A DNA stretch of 7,520 nucleotides. It comes from CAZLYK01 sp964563495 (GTDB lineage: Bacteria; Acidobacteriota; Blastocatellia; RBC074). The stretch covers positions 1 through 7,520 of the forward strand of contig CAZLYK010000203.1 in assembly GCA_964563495.1 (NCBI GenBank), written 5' to 3'. Shown here piece after piece: positions 1 through 6,666 of the stretch; positions within the stretch are counted from its first letter, which is position 1; each line of letters begins with the position of its first letter. A model generated the notes under the pieces. It was not told the DNA's origin, did no database searches, and was given only the letters and a program-made list of their open reading frames with translations. The translations under genes were made by a program, and so were the position numbers.

Positions 1-41
1 GGTCGTGCGTCTGACAGGACGCATGAAACTGAAAGCCGCTG

Positions 42-55
42 TAATCCTGTCTATT
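42..55. repeat. Partial copy of the AATCCTGT-type intergenic repeat
   Basis: The 14 bases TAATCCTGTCTATT are identical to positions 2177-2190 and are the reverse complement of 2107-2120. The copy ends 15 bases before the murB ATG at 71. Its presence argues that the open frame running from position 5 into murB is non-coding before 71. Confidence 0.7.
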
Positions 56-70
56 GTCTGCTTCGCAATT

Positions 71-1156
71 ATGCCGATTGATAAGTTGATCGAAGAAAAC
101 ATTGGTCTGGCTCAATACACGACGCTGCAGATAGGAGGACCGGCGCGTTACTTCGCCGAGGCGAAGAGCGCGGATCAGGTAGCCGCGGCGCTGGCCTTCG
201 CCGTCGAGCGGCGCCTGCCGGTTTTTGTGCTCGGGGGCGGGAGCAATGTTTTGATCGCCGACCGGGGATTTCCCGGGCTGGTGCTGCGAGTCGTGATCAA
301 GGGTCTGACGTGGGAAGATGCCGGCGATCAGATAAAGGCGACCGCCGGCGCCGGGGAGGGCTGGGATGGTTTTGTCGAACACTGCGTAGCTCGCGATCTG
401 GCGGGCGTCGAGTGTCTGAGCGGGATCCCGGGGTTTGTCGGCGGGACTCCGGTACAGAATGTCGGAGCTTATGGGCAGGAAGTCAGCCAGACTATCGTCT
501 CGGTCAAAGTATTTGACCGCCGGCCACGGGAGATCACGGAGCTGAGCAACGCCGAATGCGAATTTGGCTACCGGACCAGCATCTTTAATACCTCGGCGCA
601 CGAACGCTATATAGTTCTGGCCGTGACCTTTGCCTTGAAAAAGGGCGGCCGGCCGGCGATCGGTTATCCCGACCTGCAAAGCCATTTTGGCGGTCGCGCC
701 ACTCCGCCATCGCTGCGTGAGGTTAGAGAAGCCGTCTGTGCGATTCGCGCCCGCAAGGGGATGGTCATTGTTCCCGACGACCCTGATTGCCGCAGCGCCG
801 GGTCATTCTTCAAAAACCCGATCGTCACACTCGAGCGGTTAAGCCGGATCGAGGCAGCCGCAAAACATAGCGGATTGTTAAGTGTTGCCGAGCAGGTTCC
901 ATCTTTCCCCGCGGGCCGTGATCAGGCAAAGATTCCGGCGGCCTGGCTGATCGAGCGGGCGGGTTTTCAAAAGGGATTCGTTCGCGGCAGGGCCGGTATC
1001 TCTTCGAGGCATACGCTGGCGATGATCAATCGCGGAGGCGCAACCGCCGCCGAGGTCATGGATCTGGTCAGGGAGATAAGGCAGCGGGTCGAAGAAAAGT
1101 TCGGACTGTCATTGCAACCGGAGCCGGTCCTGGTCGGATTTGAGCTAAAATATTGA
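71..1156 (+). CDS. murB: UDP-N-acetylenolpyruvoylglucosamine reductase (MurB)
   Basis: This is the cytoplasmic flavoenzyme that reduces UDP-GlcNAc-enolpyruvate to UDP-MurNAc with NADPH in peptidoglycan synthesis. The 361-residue product starts with MPIDKLIEENIGL. It shows the N-terminal TTLQIGGPARYF stretch, the FAD-binding LGGGSN loop (residues 54-59), SGIPGFVGGTPVQNVGAYG (about 117-135), FGYRTS with the expected catalytic-site Arg168, GSFFKNP with the proton-donor Ser245, and a C-terminal QPEPVLVGF with Glu351. The FGYR and GSFFKNP arrangement matches the longer, E. coli-like (type I) MurB. The frame is open back to position 5, but the extra 22 residues lie over an intergenic repeat copy (42-55), so the ATG at 71 is preferred. 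No clear Shine-Dalgarno precedes it. The usual cell-division neighbours (murC, ddl, ftsQ) are not seen in the window. A long hairpin follows 16 bases after the stop. Confidence 0.96.
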   Translation: MPIDKLIEENIGLAQYTTLQIGGPARYFAEAKSADQVAAALAFAVERRLPVFVLGGGSNVLIADRGFPGLVLRVVIKGLTWEDAGDQIKATAGAGEGWDGFVEHCVARDLAGVECLSGIPGFVGGTPVQNVGAYGQEVSQTIVSVKVFDRRPREITELSNAECEFGYRTSIFNTSAHERYIVLAVTFALKKGGRPAIGYPDLQSHFGGRATPPSLREVREAVCAIRARKGMVIVPDDPDCRSAGSFFKNPIVTLERLSRIEAAAKHSGLLSVAEQVPSFPAGRDQAKIPAAWLIERAGFQKGFVRGRAGISSRHTLAMINRGGATAAEVMDLVREIRQRVEEKFGLSLQPEPVLVGFELKY

Positions 1157-1172
1157 GCTCGAATCCGGTTTA

Positions 1173-1232
1173 GAGCAATTTTCACATTTGTCCGACCGCG
1201 AGGACGTGGTCGGACAAATGTGAAAATTGCTC
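1173..1232 (+). repeat. Long near-perfect hairpin between murB and the SDR gene
   Basis: The left arm starts GAGCAATTTTCACATTTGTC at 1173 and the right arm ends at 1232. All 28 base pairs form, with one G-T wobble (1198/1207), around an AGGA tetraloop at 1201-1204. There is no T-run after it, so it is not a standard intrinsic terminator. The Shine-Dalgarno of the next gene begins at 1233, immediately after the stem. A related hairpin starts near 7472. It may be a dispersed palindromic (REP/MITE-like) element or an intercistronic RNA structure acting on message stability or translation; the sequence does not decide between these. Confidence 0.9.
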
Positions 1233-1238
1233 AGGAGG
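1233..1238 (+). promoter_or_regulatory. Shine-Dalgarno AGGAGG of the SDR gene, abutting a hairpin
   Basis: A consensus AGGAGG lies 7 bases before the ATG at 1246 and fixes that start. It begins on the base after the 28-bp stem (1173-1232), so the folded hairpin leaves it single-stranded but directly against the helix. Confidence 0.85.
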
Positions 1239-1245
1239 TTCAAAT

Positions 1246-2121
1246 ATGATCAGAAAGCTGCGTGGAACGACGGCTGTAATCACCGGTGCGACCAGCGGCA
1301 TCGGCCGTGAGACCGCACTGGAGTTTGCCGGGACCGGGGCTCGCCTGGTGGTCGCCGGCCGGCGCATGGATCGATTGCAGGAGCTGGTCCGGGAGATAGA
1401 ATCCGGCGGCGGTGAGGCGCTGGCGGTCCAGGCCGATGTCGCCGATCAGGCTCAAGTCGAGAATCTGATCGCCAGGGCCATCGAGCGGTTCAGGCGTGTC
1501 GATGTGCTGGTCAATAACGCCGGTGTCGCGATCGCCGGCCGCTTCGACGAGATCTCGCTCGACGATTTCAGGCGCTTGATGGATGTCAATTTCTGGGGCG
1601 CCGTCTATGCCTGCAGAGCCCTCGTCCCGATCATGCGCCGGCAAAGGGGCGGCGGCGTGATCATCAACGTCTCCTCGATCTTCGGAAAACGAGGTGTGCC
1701 GTTCGAGACGGCATATTGCGCGAGCAAATTCGCCCTGGCCGGTTTTTCAGAGGCCCTCCGCGCTGAGGTCATGTCCGAGGGAGTAGATGTCTGCACGATT
1801 TATCCCGGCGCGGTCAAGACAGAGATCTTCGACGCAGCCGCAAATCCGGCCGGCCTGGAGGTCCAGAATCAATTCCCGAAATTTTCGGCCCGCGCTTTGG
1901 CCCGGGCAATCGTCCGGACGGCGCGTTTTCCCCGGCCGGAAGTCGTCATGGCGCTCGACGCGCAGGCGATCAATCTCTTCAACACCCTCGCGCCGTCGCT
2001 CATGGATTTTGCGCTCGGCTGGAGCGTCCCTTTTATCGAAAGCATGCGGCGGGGCGAAAAACACGATAGCGGCAATCTCTACCGGCCGAAAGGTGAGAGG
2101 AAAGGAAATAGACAGGATTAA
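1246..2121 (+). CDS. Classical short-chain dehydrogenase/reductase (SDR)
   Basis: This is a 291-residue NAD(P)-dependent oxidoreductase of the classical SDR family. Visible motifs are TGATSGIG (13-20, dinucleotide binding), AGRR with Arg39/Arg40 after the second strand (suggesting NADPH preference), NNAG (90-93), Asn115, NVSS with Ser144, and the catalytic YCASK with Tyr157 and Lys161. The C-terminal 90 or so residues carry a hydrophobic segment (NLFNTLAPSLMDFALGW region) that could contact lipid or membrane. Length and layout resemble the acyl-CoA reductase Acr1 of wax-ester-forming Acinetobacter as well as many uncharacterised SDRs, so the substrate is open. The start is set by AGGAGG at 1233. 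The last residues, NRQD, and the TAA stop are encoded by the intergenic repeat at 2107. It lies upstream of a neutral-lipid gene block, so a role in fatty aldehyde, alcohol or ketone metabolism is plausible but inferred. Confidence 0.92.
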   Translation: MIRKLRGTTAVITGATSGIGRETALEFAGTGARLVVAGRRMDRLQELVREIESGGGEALAVQADVADQAQVENLIARAIERFRRVDVLVNNAGVAIAGRFDEISLDDFRRLMDVNFWGAVYACRALVPIMRRQRGGGVIINVSSIFGKRGVPFETAYCASKFALAGFSEALRAEVMSEGVDVCTIYPGAVKTEIFDAAANPAGLEVQNQFPKFSARALARAIVRTARFPRPEVVMALDAQAINLFNTLAPSLMDFALGWSVPFIESMRRGEKHDSGNLYRPKGERKGNRQD

Positions 2122-2190
2122 ACAGGATTACATTCCGCTTTGTCTTTAATCCTGTTTAATCCTGCAGAAATCCTGTTAATCCTGTCTATT
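2107..2190. repeat. Cluster of AATCCTGT-type repeats between the SDR and acyl-CoA synthetase genes
   Basis: The region contains AATAGACAGGATTAA (from 2107, overlapping the SDR stop codon), then two copies on the other strand at 2147-2164 and 2169-2190. The 18 bases 2113-2130 are an exact inverted repeat of 2147-2164 with a 16-base loop, so a stem-loop can form at the SDR 3' end. The 22 bases 2169-2190 are the exact reverse complement of 7438-7459. The last copy ends 12 bases before the preferred ATG of the synthetase. No repeated spacer pattern is present, so this is not CRISPR. Confidence 0.9.
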
Positions 2191-2202
2191 CTATCGATCA
2201 CG

Positions 2203-3891
2203 ATGAGCAACAGAAAAGCCAAATCACAGACCCAATCGCCTTATGCGCAGAAACCCTGGCTCAAGCATTATGATTACTGGGTTCCGGAGCAGGCTAACTT
2301 CCCGCGGCACTCGATCTATCAAATGCTCAATCTGGCGGCGACCTATTTCCCCAATCGTCCGGCGACTGCATTTCTGGGGGCGCAGTTGACTTTTGGCCAG
2401 TTGAAGACCGAGGCCGACAAGCTGGCGGCGGCGCTCGCCCGGCTGGGGGTGAGCAAGGGGGATTGCGTAGGCCTCATGCTGCCGAACTGCCCGCAGTACC
2501 TGATCAGCATGTTTGCGATCGCGCGGCTCGGCGCGATCGTGGCCAACGTCAATCCGATCTATACCCCGCGGGAAGTATCGCTCGTCGCCGAGGATTCCGG
2601 GATGAGGATGATCATCACCCTCGACGCCCTGGCCGAGCCTGTCCGCGGAATCAAGTCGCTGACGCGGATCGAGCAGATTATCACGACCAGCGTCAAGGAC
2701 TATTCCGCCGACCCGGCCGGCGCGCCGCCGGCGCCCGAGGGCTCGCTCTCGTTTTCAAGCCTCATCGCCGGGATAGATCAACCGGTTCTGCCGCGCCTCG
2801 AAATCGACGCGGAGGAAGATGTCGCCGCTCTGGTTTACACTGGCGGGACGACGGGCGTTCCGAAAGGCGCCATGCTCACTCACTACAATTTGTTCACCTC
2901 GGTGACCCAATGCGCACTCTGGGGAGGGCCATTGATGACGCGAGGCGAAGACCGTTTTCTGGTGGTCATTCCGTATTTTCACGTTTATGGCCTGGTCGTT
3001 GGGGCTCTCTTTGGCGTCTGGCAGGGGGCGATGCAGATTGCGATTCCAAAATTCGACCCGGACATGCTGCTCCAGGCGATCAGGGATTACCGGCCGACCT
3101 ATTTCCCGGGAGTGCCGACGCTCTTTATCGCTCTGCTCAACCATCCCGAGGCAAAGGAGAGCGGGCTCGGGCGCATACAAAGATTCAACAGCGGCTCTGC
3201 GCCTCTGCCGCTCGAGGTGCTCGATAAGTTCGAGCAGATGAGCGGGGCGATAATATTCGAAGGCTGGGGGATGACCGAGACGTCGGCCCTCGGGACCTCT
3301 ACCCCGGCGCTGGCAAAGCACAAGCCCGGCAGCATCGGTCTGCCCGTCACTGGGACGGAGCTCAAGATCGTCGATCTGGAAGACGGCGCGCGCGAGGTCG
3401 CCCTCGGCGAAGAAGGGGAATTGTGCATACGCGGCCCGCAGGTCATGAAAGGTTACTGGAACAAACCGGAAGAGACGGCCCACGCCTTGCGCGATGGCTG
3501 GCTCTACACGGGCGATGTCGCGCGGATGGATCAAGACGGTTATTTCTACATCGTCCAGCGCAAAAAGGATCTGATCCTCGTCGGCGGCTTCAATGTCTAC
3601 CCGAACGAGGTTGAGGAAGTACTCTTTACCCACCCGGCGATCAAAGAGGCCGCCGTGATTGGCGTCGCCGACCAGTATCGCGGCGAGTCGGTCAAAGCCT
3701 TCGTCGTGCTCAAAGAGGGCGGCGGCGCGACGACCGAAGAATTGATCGAATTCTGCCGCGAGCGGCTCGCCAAATACAAAGTGCCCTCGTCAGTTGAGTT
3801 TACCGGCAGCTTGCCGAAGAGTGCGGTCGGCAAGGTGCTCCGACGTGAACTGCGCGAGGCTGAAAAAGATAATAGACAGAGAAAGGAGTAA
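2203..3891 (+). CDS. Long-chain fatty acid--CoA ligase (acyl-CoA synthetase, FadD-like)
   Basis: This ANL-superfamily enzyme activates a fatty acid with ATP to acyl-AMP and then acyl-CoA. The 562-residue product contains the ATP-binding loop YTGGTTGVPKGAML (from Tyr212), GWGMTET (354-360), YTGD with Asp438, RKKDLILVGGFNVYPNEVEE (Arg453 onward, the hinge/FACS signature) and the C-terminal PKSAVGKVLRREL with the adenylation lysine Lys544. The N-terminal KPWLKHYDYW... region is typical of long-chain ligases. The frame stays open 21 residues further upstream from a TTG at 2140, but those residues are encoded by the repeat cluster, so the ATG at 2203 is chosen; no good Shine-Dalgarno is visible before it. 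The stop is 4 bases from the next ATG, so translation is probably coupled. In this context it most likely supplies acyl-CoA to the downstream WS/DGAT; beta-oxidation feeding is the alternative. Chain-length preference cannot be read from sequence. Confidence 0.94.
   Translation: MSNRKAKSQTQSPYAQKPWLKHYDYWVPEQANFPRHSIYQMLNLAATYFPNRPATAFLGAQLTFGQLKTEADKLAAALARLGVSKGDCVGLMLPNCPQYLISMFAIARLGAIVANVNPIYTPREVSLVAEDSGMRMIITLDALAEPVRGIKSLTRIEQIITTSVKDYSADPAGAPPAPEGSLSFSSLIAGIDQPVLPRLEIDAEEDVAALVYTGGTTGVPKGAMLTHYNLFTSVTQCALWGGPLMTRGEDRFLVVIPYFHVYGLVVGALFGVWQGAMQIAIPKFDPDMLLQAIRDYRPTYFPGVPTLFIALLNHPEAKESGLGRIQRFNSGSAPLPLEVLDKFEQMSGAIIFEGWGMTETSALGTSTPALAKHKPGSIGLPVTGTELKIVDLEDGAREVALGEEGELCIRGPQVMKGYWNKPEETAHALRDGWLYTGDVARMDQDGYFYIVQRKKDLILVGGFNVYPNEVEEVLFTHPAIKEAAVIGVADQYRGESVKAFVVLKEGGGATTEELIEFCRERLAKYKVPSSVEFTGSLPKSAVGKVLRRELREAEKDNRQRKE
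3884..3888 (+). promoter_or_regulatory. Shine-Dalgarno AGGAG inside the end of the synthetase gene
   Basis: AGGAG lies within the last codons of the acyl-CoA synthetase, 7 bases before the ATG at 3896. It selects 3896 over the ATG at 3891, which overlaps the stop and reads only Met-Thr-stop, and over upstream in-frame starts. Confidence 0.75.
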
Positions 3892-3895
3892 TGAC

Positions 3896-4522
3896 ATGAC
3901 CGAGAAATCTAAATCGACTCACAAGGAGCATGGCCACAAGGAGGCTGAGCATAAAACGCCCGAATCACAGTCGGCCGAAGCTGCGGATTGGGCGAAACAG
4001 GTGGTCGAGCATCTGGTCGATGCACAGAAGAGATGGATCGATCTGACGGCTCAACAGAACGCCCTCGTCGTCAAGGCGATCGAGGAGGGCATGGAGTTCT
4101 ACCGACAGGCTCCGACCCCGGCGCTCGGCGACTGGGCGCGTCAGGGCGTCGAGGGGCTGGTTGAGGCGCAGAAGCGGTGGGCCGAGATCGCCTCGCAGCA
4201 GAGCAGCCAGCTCTTCGAAGCGATCAGGGAAGGCGCGAGTTTTCAGCCGTCGGAGGCTTTGGACGCGATCTCGGCATACGCCGGCCAGGGGCTTGAGACT
4301 TTCGTCAAGGCGCGAACTCAATGGCTCGATTTCGCTGCGCAACAGAACAAGCAGGTGATCAAAGCCGTCAAAGAAGGCCTCCGCCTCGAAGCCAATTCAC
4401 CCGCGGCGGTGCTGGCCGATTTTGCTCAACAGGCGGTCACCAACTATGTCGAGGTGCAGAAGCGCTGGCTCGACCTGGCCATGCAGCTGCCGTTCGCGCG
4501 CCATACCGAGAAGAAGAAATAG
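3896..4522 (+). CDS. Phasin-like helical protein with four 48-residue repeats
   Basis: The 208-residue product has no signal peptide and no transmembrane segment. After a charged, His/Lys/Glu-rich leader (residues 1-30) come four repeats starting at residues 31, 79, 127 and 175, in exact 48-residue register without gaps; the last is cut short. Each has an aromatic residue at 32/80/128/176, a Trp at 47/95/143/191 preceded in three repeats by QKR (ARTQ in the third), a Gln at 53/101/149/197, and in the first three QQ and an EG at 64/112/160. The predicted amphipathic helices and high Ala/Gln/Glu content resemble phasins, the coat proteins of polyhydroxyalkanoate or lipid granules, but I recognise no specific family. 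It sits between acyl-CoA synthetase and WS/DGAT genes, so a lipid-body surface protein is the leading inference. A basic tail (HTEKKK) ends it. A general coiled-coil or stress protein is the alternative. Confidence 0.85.
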   Translation: MTEKSKSTHKEHGHKEAEHKTPESQSAEAADWAKQVVEHLVDAQKRWIDLTAQQNALVVKAIEEGMEFYRQAPTPALGDWARQGVEGLVEAQKRWAEIASQQSSQLFEAIREGASFQPSEALDAISAYAGQGLETFVKARTQWLDFAAQQNKQVIKAVKEGLRLEANSPAAVLADFAQQAVTNYVEVQKRWLDLAMQLPFARHTEKKK

Positions 4523-4534
4523 TTGGCTAACGAT

Positions 4535-4574
4535 TGCAATTACTCCCGAGCGCACACGCTCGGGAGTAATTGCA
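4535..4574 (+). repeat. Perfect 18-bp hairpin between the phasin-like and GNAT genes
   Basis: TGCAATTACTCCCGAGCG (4535-4552) pairs perfectly with 4557-4574 around a CACA loop. It starts 12 bases after the upstream stop. There is no T-run on either side, so a canonical intrinsic terminator is unlikely. The GAGGAG ribosome site begins on the next base. The outermost GCAATT/AATTGC is shared with the hairpin at 1173, but the inner stem differs. Confidence 0.9.
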
Positions 4575-4580
4575 GAGGAG
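4575..4580 (+). promoter_or_regulatory. Shine-Dalgarno GAGGAG of the GNAT gene, abutting a hairpin
   Basis: GAGGAG directly follows the 18-bp stem and lies 6 bases before the ATG at 4587, fixing this start. The arrangement copies that at 1233. Confidence 0.8.
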
Positions 4581-4586
4581 TGAGGC

Positions 4587-5153
4587 ATGGTCAACCAGCC
4601 GGTGACAACGCACGTCTATCCTTGGGTGGCGACACTCAAAGGCAGGCAGATCAGCCTGCGGATGATGAAACCTGAGGATCGCGACGCACTCATGGCTTTT
4701 GCTAAATCATTACCGGAGAGCGATCTGCTCTTCCTCTCGATTGATATCACCAAGCCCGAGGCGGTCGAGGGGTGGGCACACAACATCAAGGCCGGTCGCA
4801 TCTACACGGTTGTGGCCGAATCGAATGGACGGATGATCGGTCACGGCACGCTCAGCCACAACGACCTGCTCTGGACACGTCACCTGGGAGAGATTCAGAT
4901 CCTGATCAGCCCGGATTTTCGCGGCATCGGGCTGGGGCATTTGCTGGCTGAAGAGGTCAATCAGCTGGCGCGGGCGATAGGGCTGCAAAAGGTAGTCGCG
5001 CGCATGGCTTCGGATCAGCGCGGAGCGATCCAGGTCTTTGAGCGCATGGGATTCAGAGCCGAAGCACTGCTGGCCGATTATGTCATGGACCGTCAGGGTC
5101 GGACTCACGACTTGATCGTCATGTCGCACGATGTGACCGGGCTGACGGTCTGA
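4587..5153 (+). CDS. GNAT-family N-acetyltransferase
   Basis: The 188-residue product is a single GNAT domain that would transfer an acetyl (or other acyl) group from CoA to an unknown acceptor. The N-terminal strand GRQISLRMMKPEDRDALMAFAK (about 19-40) is typical. The acyl-CoA pyrophosphate loop is RGIGLG (Arg112 to Gly117), preceded by the GEIQILISPDF strand (101-111) and followed by the helix LLAEEVNQLA. The C-terminal motif IQVFERMGFRAEALL (148-162) is characteristic of the family. The start is fixed by GAGGAG at 4575. It lies in the lipid block, 22 bases before the WS/DGAT, so it is probably co-expressed with it. The substrate could be a protein (for example lysine acetylation of the neighbouring acyl-CoA synthetase, a known type of control for this enzyme class) or a small molecule; nothing in the sequence chooses. 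Confidence 0.92.
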   Translation: MVNQPVTTHVYPWVATLKGRQISLRMMKPEDRDALMAFAKSLPESDLLFLSIDITKPEAVEGWAHNIKAGRIYTVVAESNGRMIGHGTLSHNDLLWTRHLGEIQILISPDFRGIGLGHLLAEEVNQLARAIGLQKVVARMASDQRGAIQVFERMGFRAEALLADYVMDRQGRTHDLIVMSHDVTGLTV

Positions 5154-5175
5154 ACCGGCGCCAACGGAGGATTTC

Positions 5176-6636
5176 ATGCCACAACCCCAACTCAATCACA
5201 GGCTCACCTCGCTCGATGCGAGCTTCCTCTATTTCGAAAAGAAGGAAGCCCCGCTCCACATCGCGAGCGTGAGCATCTTTGAAGGTGAGATCCCTTTCGA
5301 TAGATTCGTCGAGATGGTCGACGCCAAGATGCATCTCTTGCCGCGCTACCGGCAGGTCGTCGCCTTCGATCCATTCAACCTCGGCCACCCGGCCTGGGAA
5401 TTCGACTCGCAATTCGAGATCAAAAATCACATCTTCCGGCTCCAGCTCGAAGCCCCCGGAACCGAGGATCAACTGATCGAATTGGCCGGCAAAATCCTCT
5501 CGCCGATGATGGATCGCCGGATACCTCTCTGGGATATCAACCTGGTTTATGGTTTGGAAGGCGGGCGCACCGCCATGATCGCACGCGTCCATCACTGCAT
5601 GGTCGACGGGGTTTCGGGAGTAGATCTGCTCAAGATCATCCTCGACTTTTCACCCGAGCCGCAGCCCCTGCCGCCCAAACCTCAACCCGAGCCGGTGCCC
5701 CAACAGCCCGATGTGACCAGACGTTTCTTCGATTCTCTGCTCGGCAGTTTGCAGGAAGGGATGAACCGATGGACTGAGTTTCAGTACAGCCTGTTGAACC
5801 TGACCCAGTCACTGGCCGATCCCGAAACTCGAGATTCGATTCGGAGATTGGGCGGCGAGATTCCGCGCCTCGCGGCGCCGGTCAACCTGATGCCGTTCAA
5901 CCGGCCGTGCTCGGGCGAGCGAAAGCTCGTCTGGAATACCTTCTCTTTCGCCGAGGCTCGCGCAATTCGGGCGGCGCTCGGCGGGACGGTCAACGACGTG
6001 GTCTTGACCGCGCTCTCGGGCGCCGTCTCAAGATACGTCGAAAAACACGGTCAGGAGACCTCCGGGCGCTGCCTCCGAGTCATGGTCCCGGTCAGCTTGC
6101 GCCAGGAAGACCAACGCGGGACGCTGGGCAACATGGTCTCGTTGCTTCCGGTCGAGATCCCGCTCGATTTGGCGAACCCCGTCGAGCGATTCAATTTCAT
6201 TAATCAGAAAACGATGGCCATGAAGAACGGGCGCCTGGCCGAAGGCTTGAATCTGGTCTCAGCCCTGATCGGAATACTGCCCGCGCCGCTGCAAGCGCTG
6301 GCCGGGGCCCTGGTCGATACTTCATTGCCGCCGTTCAATATGATTTCGACCAACGTCCCCGGACCTCAGGTGCCCCTCTACGCCATGGGCCACCGGATGA
6401 TTAGTTATTACCCATACGTGCCGATCGGCTTCGCCATCGGTTGCGGATGCGCAATTATGAGTTATGATCAGTATCTGTTCTTCGGTTTGAGCTCTGACGT
6501 TCAGGCCATGCCCGATGTTGAAAGGCTGAGGGATTTTCTCAACGAATCTTTCTTTGAGTTGCGGAAGGCCGCCGGGGTCGAAGAGATTAAGCCCAAGATC
6601 ATGAAGGCGAAGGCCGCCAGGACCAGGCGACACTAG
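5176..6636 (+). CDS. Wax ester synthase / acyl-CoA:diacylglycerol acyltransferase (WS/DGAT)
   Basis: This bifunctional acyltransferase family joins acyl-CoA to a fatty alcohol (wax ester) or diacylglycerol (triacylglycerol), usually at the membrane/lipid-body surface. The 486-residue length matches the family. Motifs in order are LTSLDASFLYFE (10-21), PLW (117-119), the active-site HHCMVDG (His139, His140, Asp144), the ND motif in TVNDVVL (Asn273, Asp274), LGNMVS (317-322) and STNVPGPQVPLY (391-402). A proline-rich linker (residues about 160-180) joins the N- and C-terminal acyltransferase halves. The start is set by GGAGG at 5166-5170, 5 bases before the ATG. It follows the GNAT gene by 22 bases and precedes the hydrolase by 30. 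The wax ester versus triacylglycerol preference cannot be judged here. Confidence 0.96.
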   Translation: MPQPQLNHRLTSLDASFLYFEKKEAPLHIASVSIFEGEIPFDRFVEMVDAKMHLLPRYRQVVAFDPFNLGHPAWEFDSQFEIKNHIFRLQLEAPGTEDQLIELAGKILSPMMDRRIPLWDINLVYGLEGGRTAMIARVHHCMVDGVSGVDLLKIILDFSPEPQPLPPKPQPEPVPQQPDVTRRFFDSLLGSLQEGMNRWTEFQYSLLNLTQSLADPETRDSIRRLGGEIPRLAAPVNLMPFNRPCSGERKLVWNTFSFAEARAIRAALGGTVNDVVLTALSGAVSRYVEKHGQETSGRCLRVMVPVSLRQEDQRGTLGNMVSLLPVEIPLDLANPVERFNFINQKTMAMKNGRLAEGLNLVSALIGILPAPLQALAGALVDTSLPPFNMISTNVPGPQVPLYAMGHRMISYYPYVPIGFAIGCGCAIMSYDQYLFFGLSSDVQAMPDVERLRDFLNESFFELRKAAGVEEIKPKIMKAKAARTRRH

Positions 6637-6666
6637 CATGGTAGACACGCAACGGAGGATTCCGTT

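Noticed and set aside
5..70. N-terminal extension of MurB with a hydrophobic stretch resembling a signal peptide
   Set aside because: MurB is cytoplasmic, the MurB homology begins after the ATG at 71, and the stretch overlaps an intergenic repeat copy (42-55).
1173..1232. Intrinsic terminator after murB
   Set aside because: The stem is long and strong but no T-run follows; a ribosome site does. It may still slow polymerase.
2107..2190. CRISPR array
   Set aside because: The repeats are short, in both orientations, and lack regular spacers.
2140..2202. N-terminal extension of the acyl-CoA synthetase (Ile/Leu-rich, signal-anchor-like)
   Set aside because: It is the translation of the AATCCTGT-type repeats from a TTG codon; the family homology starts after the ATG at 2203.
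2755..3633. Long minus-strand open frame (292 codons)
   Set aside because: It lies wholly opposite the acyl-CoA synthetase motifs, has no ribosome site or recognisable domain, and is expected in GC-rich coding DNA. The same holds for minus-strand frames at 4710-5195, 5119-5595 and 6715-7254.
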